Shown here: piece after piece, positions 5,585-6,200 of the stretch
How the letters are laid out: each line of letters begins with the position of its first letter
How positions within the stretch are numbered: the stretch's first letter is position 1
Assembly: GCA_030527065.1 (NCBI GenBank)
Contig: JAUNBO010000028.1
Span: 8,597 to 14,796 of the forward strand
Source of the DNA: Bacillota bacterium
Lineage (GTDB): Bacteria; Bacillota; Clostridia; Peptostreptococcales; Anaerovoracaceae
Reading direction: 5' to 3'
DNA length: 6,200 nucleotides
Translations under genes and position numbers: made by a program
Notes under the pieces: model-generated
Seen by the model: the letters and a program-made list of their open reading frames with translations, nothing else
Told to the model about the DNA's origin: nothing
Database searches by the model: none

Positions 5585-6127
5585 ATGGATGAAAGACTGA
5601 AAGGAACCAAAACGCTGGAGAATCTGATGATCGCTTTTGCAGGGGAATCCCAGGCCCGGAACAAGTACACTTATTATGCGTCCAAGGCAAAGAAAGAAGG
5701 CTATGAGCAGATCTCCGCCATCTTTGCGGAGACCGCCGCCAACGAGAAAGAGCACGCCGAGCTGTGGTTCAAGCTGGCGGTGGGCGTGGGCAGCACCGGG
5801 GAAAACCTCATCGCCGCCGCCGAGGGCGAAAACTACGAGTGGACGGAAATGTATGCGGAAATGGCAAAGACCGCCCGGGAAGAAGGCCTGCTGGACATCG
5901 CCGCCCAGATGGAGGGCGTGGCAGCTGTAGAGAAAGAGCATGAAATCAGATACCGCACTTTGGCGGACAATGTGAAGAACGGCAAGGTCTTCTTGAAGGA
6001 TAAGGAGATCCTCTGGCAGTGCTCCAACTGCGGACATCAGTATGTGGGGACCAAGGCCCTGGAGCTTTGCCCCGTCTGCAAGCATTCCCAGGCTTACATG
6101 CAGGAAAAGGCCGAAAACTATAAGTAG
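5585..6127 (+). CDS. rbr: rubrerythrin (diiron peroxidase with C-terminal rubredoxin domain)
   Basis: Protein of 180 residues, typical of rubrerythrin, a cytoplasmic enzyme that reduces H2O2 to water in anaerobes using electrons passed through its rubredoxin domain. The four-helix diiron domain (about 1-140) shows E21 in FAGESQAR, E54-x-x-H57 in NEKEH, E85 and E88 in YEWTEMY, and E116-x-x-H119 in VEKEH. The rubredoxin-like domain has C146-S-N-C149 and C162-P-V-C165, with 12 residues between the pairs as in classical rubrerythrins. The ATG at 5585 follows AAGGAGG (5569-5575) with 9-base spacing. No convincing separate promoter lies in the 90-base gap, so co-transcription with the perR-like gene is likely and would put it under peroxide control. 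All key residues appear intact. Confidence 0.96.
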   Translation: MDERLKGTKTLENLMIAFAGESQARNKYTYYASKAKKEGYEQISAIFAETAANEKEHAELWFKLAVGVGSTGENLIAAAEGENYEWTEMYAEMAKTAREEGLLDIAAQMEGVAAVEKEHEIRYRTLADNVKNGKVFLKDKEILWQCSNCGHQYVGTKALELCPVCKHSQAYMQEKAENYK

Positions 6128-6200
6128 CGATAACCGTTATTATTTAAAGGGGCGCCAGGGGGGCGGTTTGCCGGGCCTCCGCAGGACCAGCTAAGAATTT
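6128..6200. other. unassigned downstream region
   Basis: It begins with a small palindrome, ATAAC-C-GTTAT (6130-6140), then an AT-rich patch and a G-rich to C-rich stretch (about 6150-6180) that can form an imperfect bulged stem around TTTG. No T-run follows before the window ends. It may hold the rbr terminator or the upstream region of the next gene; neither can be established here. Confidence 0.3.

Noticed and set aside
6130..6140. ATAACCGTTAT as a second PerR box
   Set aside because: Arms are only five bases, the match to the PerR box is poor, and there is no promoter context visible.

Overview
The window looks like chromosomal DNA from an anaerobic, GC-rich, Gram-positive member of the Clostridia, possibly Oscillospiraceae-like. 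Three things point this way: two secreted proteins with S-layer homology (SLH) domains, a PerR-type peroxide sensor next to a rubrerythrin (the usual peroxide defence of strict anaerobes), and strong AGGAGG-type ribosome binding sites. The exact genus is inference. No tRNA, rRNA, CRISPR array or transposase gene was seen.

Left half (46-3148, plus strand): a secreted GLUG-repeat/SLH surface protein (46-1491) is followed 74 bases later by an HD-domain phosphohydrolase (1566-2225). The phosphohydrolase overlaps by one base (TAATG) with a diacylglycerol-kinase-family lipid kinase (2225-3148). The last two are almost certainly translationally coupled. The lipid kinase has Asn where the family normally has the proposed catalytic Glu of the DGE motif.

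Middle (3160-4794, minus strand): a second secreted protein has two related beta-rich domains and a C-terminal SLH block. It converges on the lipid kinase with only 11 bases between stop codons. A near-perfect 25-base palindrome inside the end of the lipid kinase gene (3077-3101) is well placed to terminate this minus-strand transcript.

Intergenic region 4795-5104 is the most interesting part. The minus-strand promoter of the second SLH gene (extended -10, TGATATAAT) lies between two 17-base inverted repeats that match at 16 of 17 positions (4855-4871 and 4937-4953). This is the architecture of an invertible, phase-variable promoter in front of a surface-protein gene. A pair of regulator operators is the main alternative.

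Right side (5031-6127, plus strand): a strong sigma-A-type promoter is followed by a PerR-box-like dyad at the predicted transcription start. Then come a PerR-like Fur-family regulator (5105-5494), a GC-rich palindrome, and rubrerythrin (5585-6127). Together they form a probable autoregulated peroxide-response operon. The final 73 bases hold no recognised gene.
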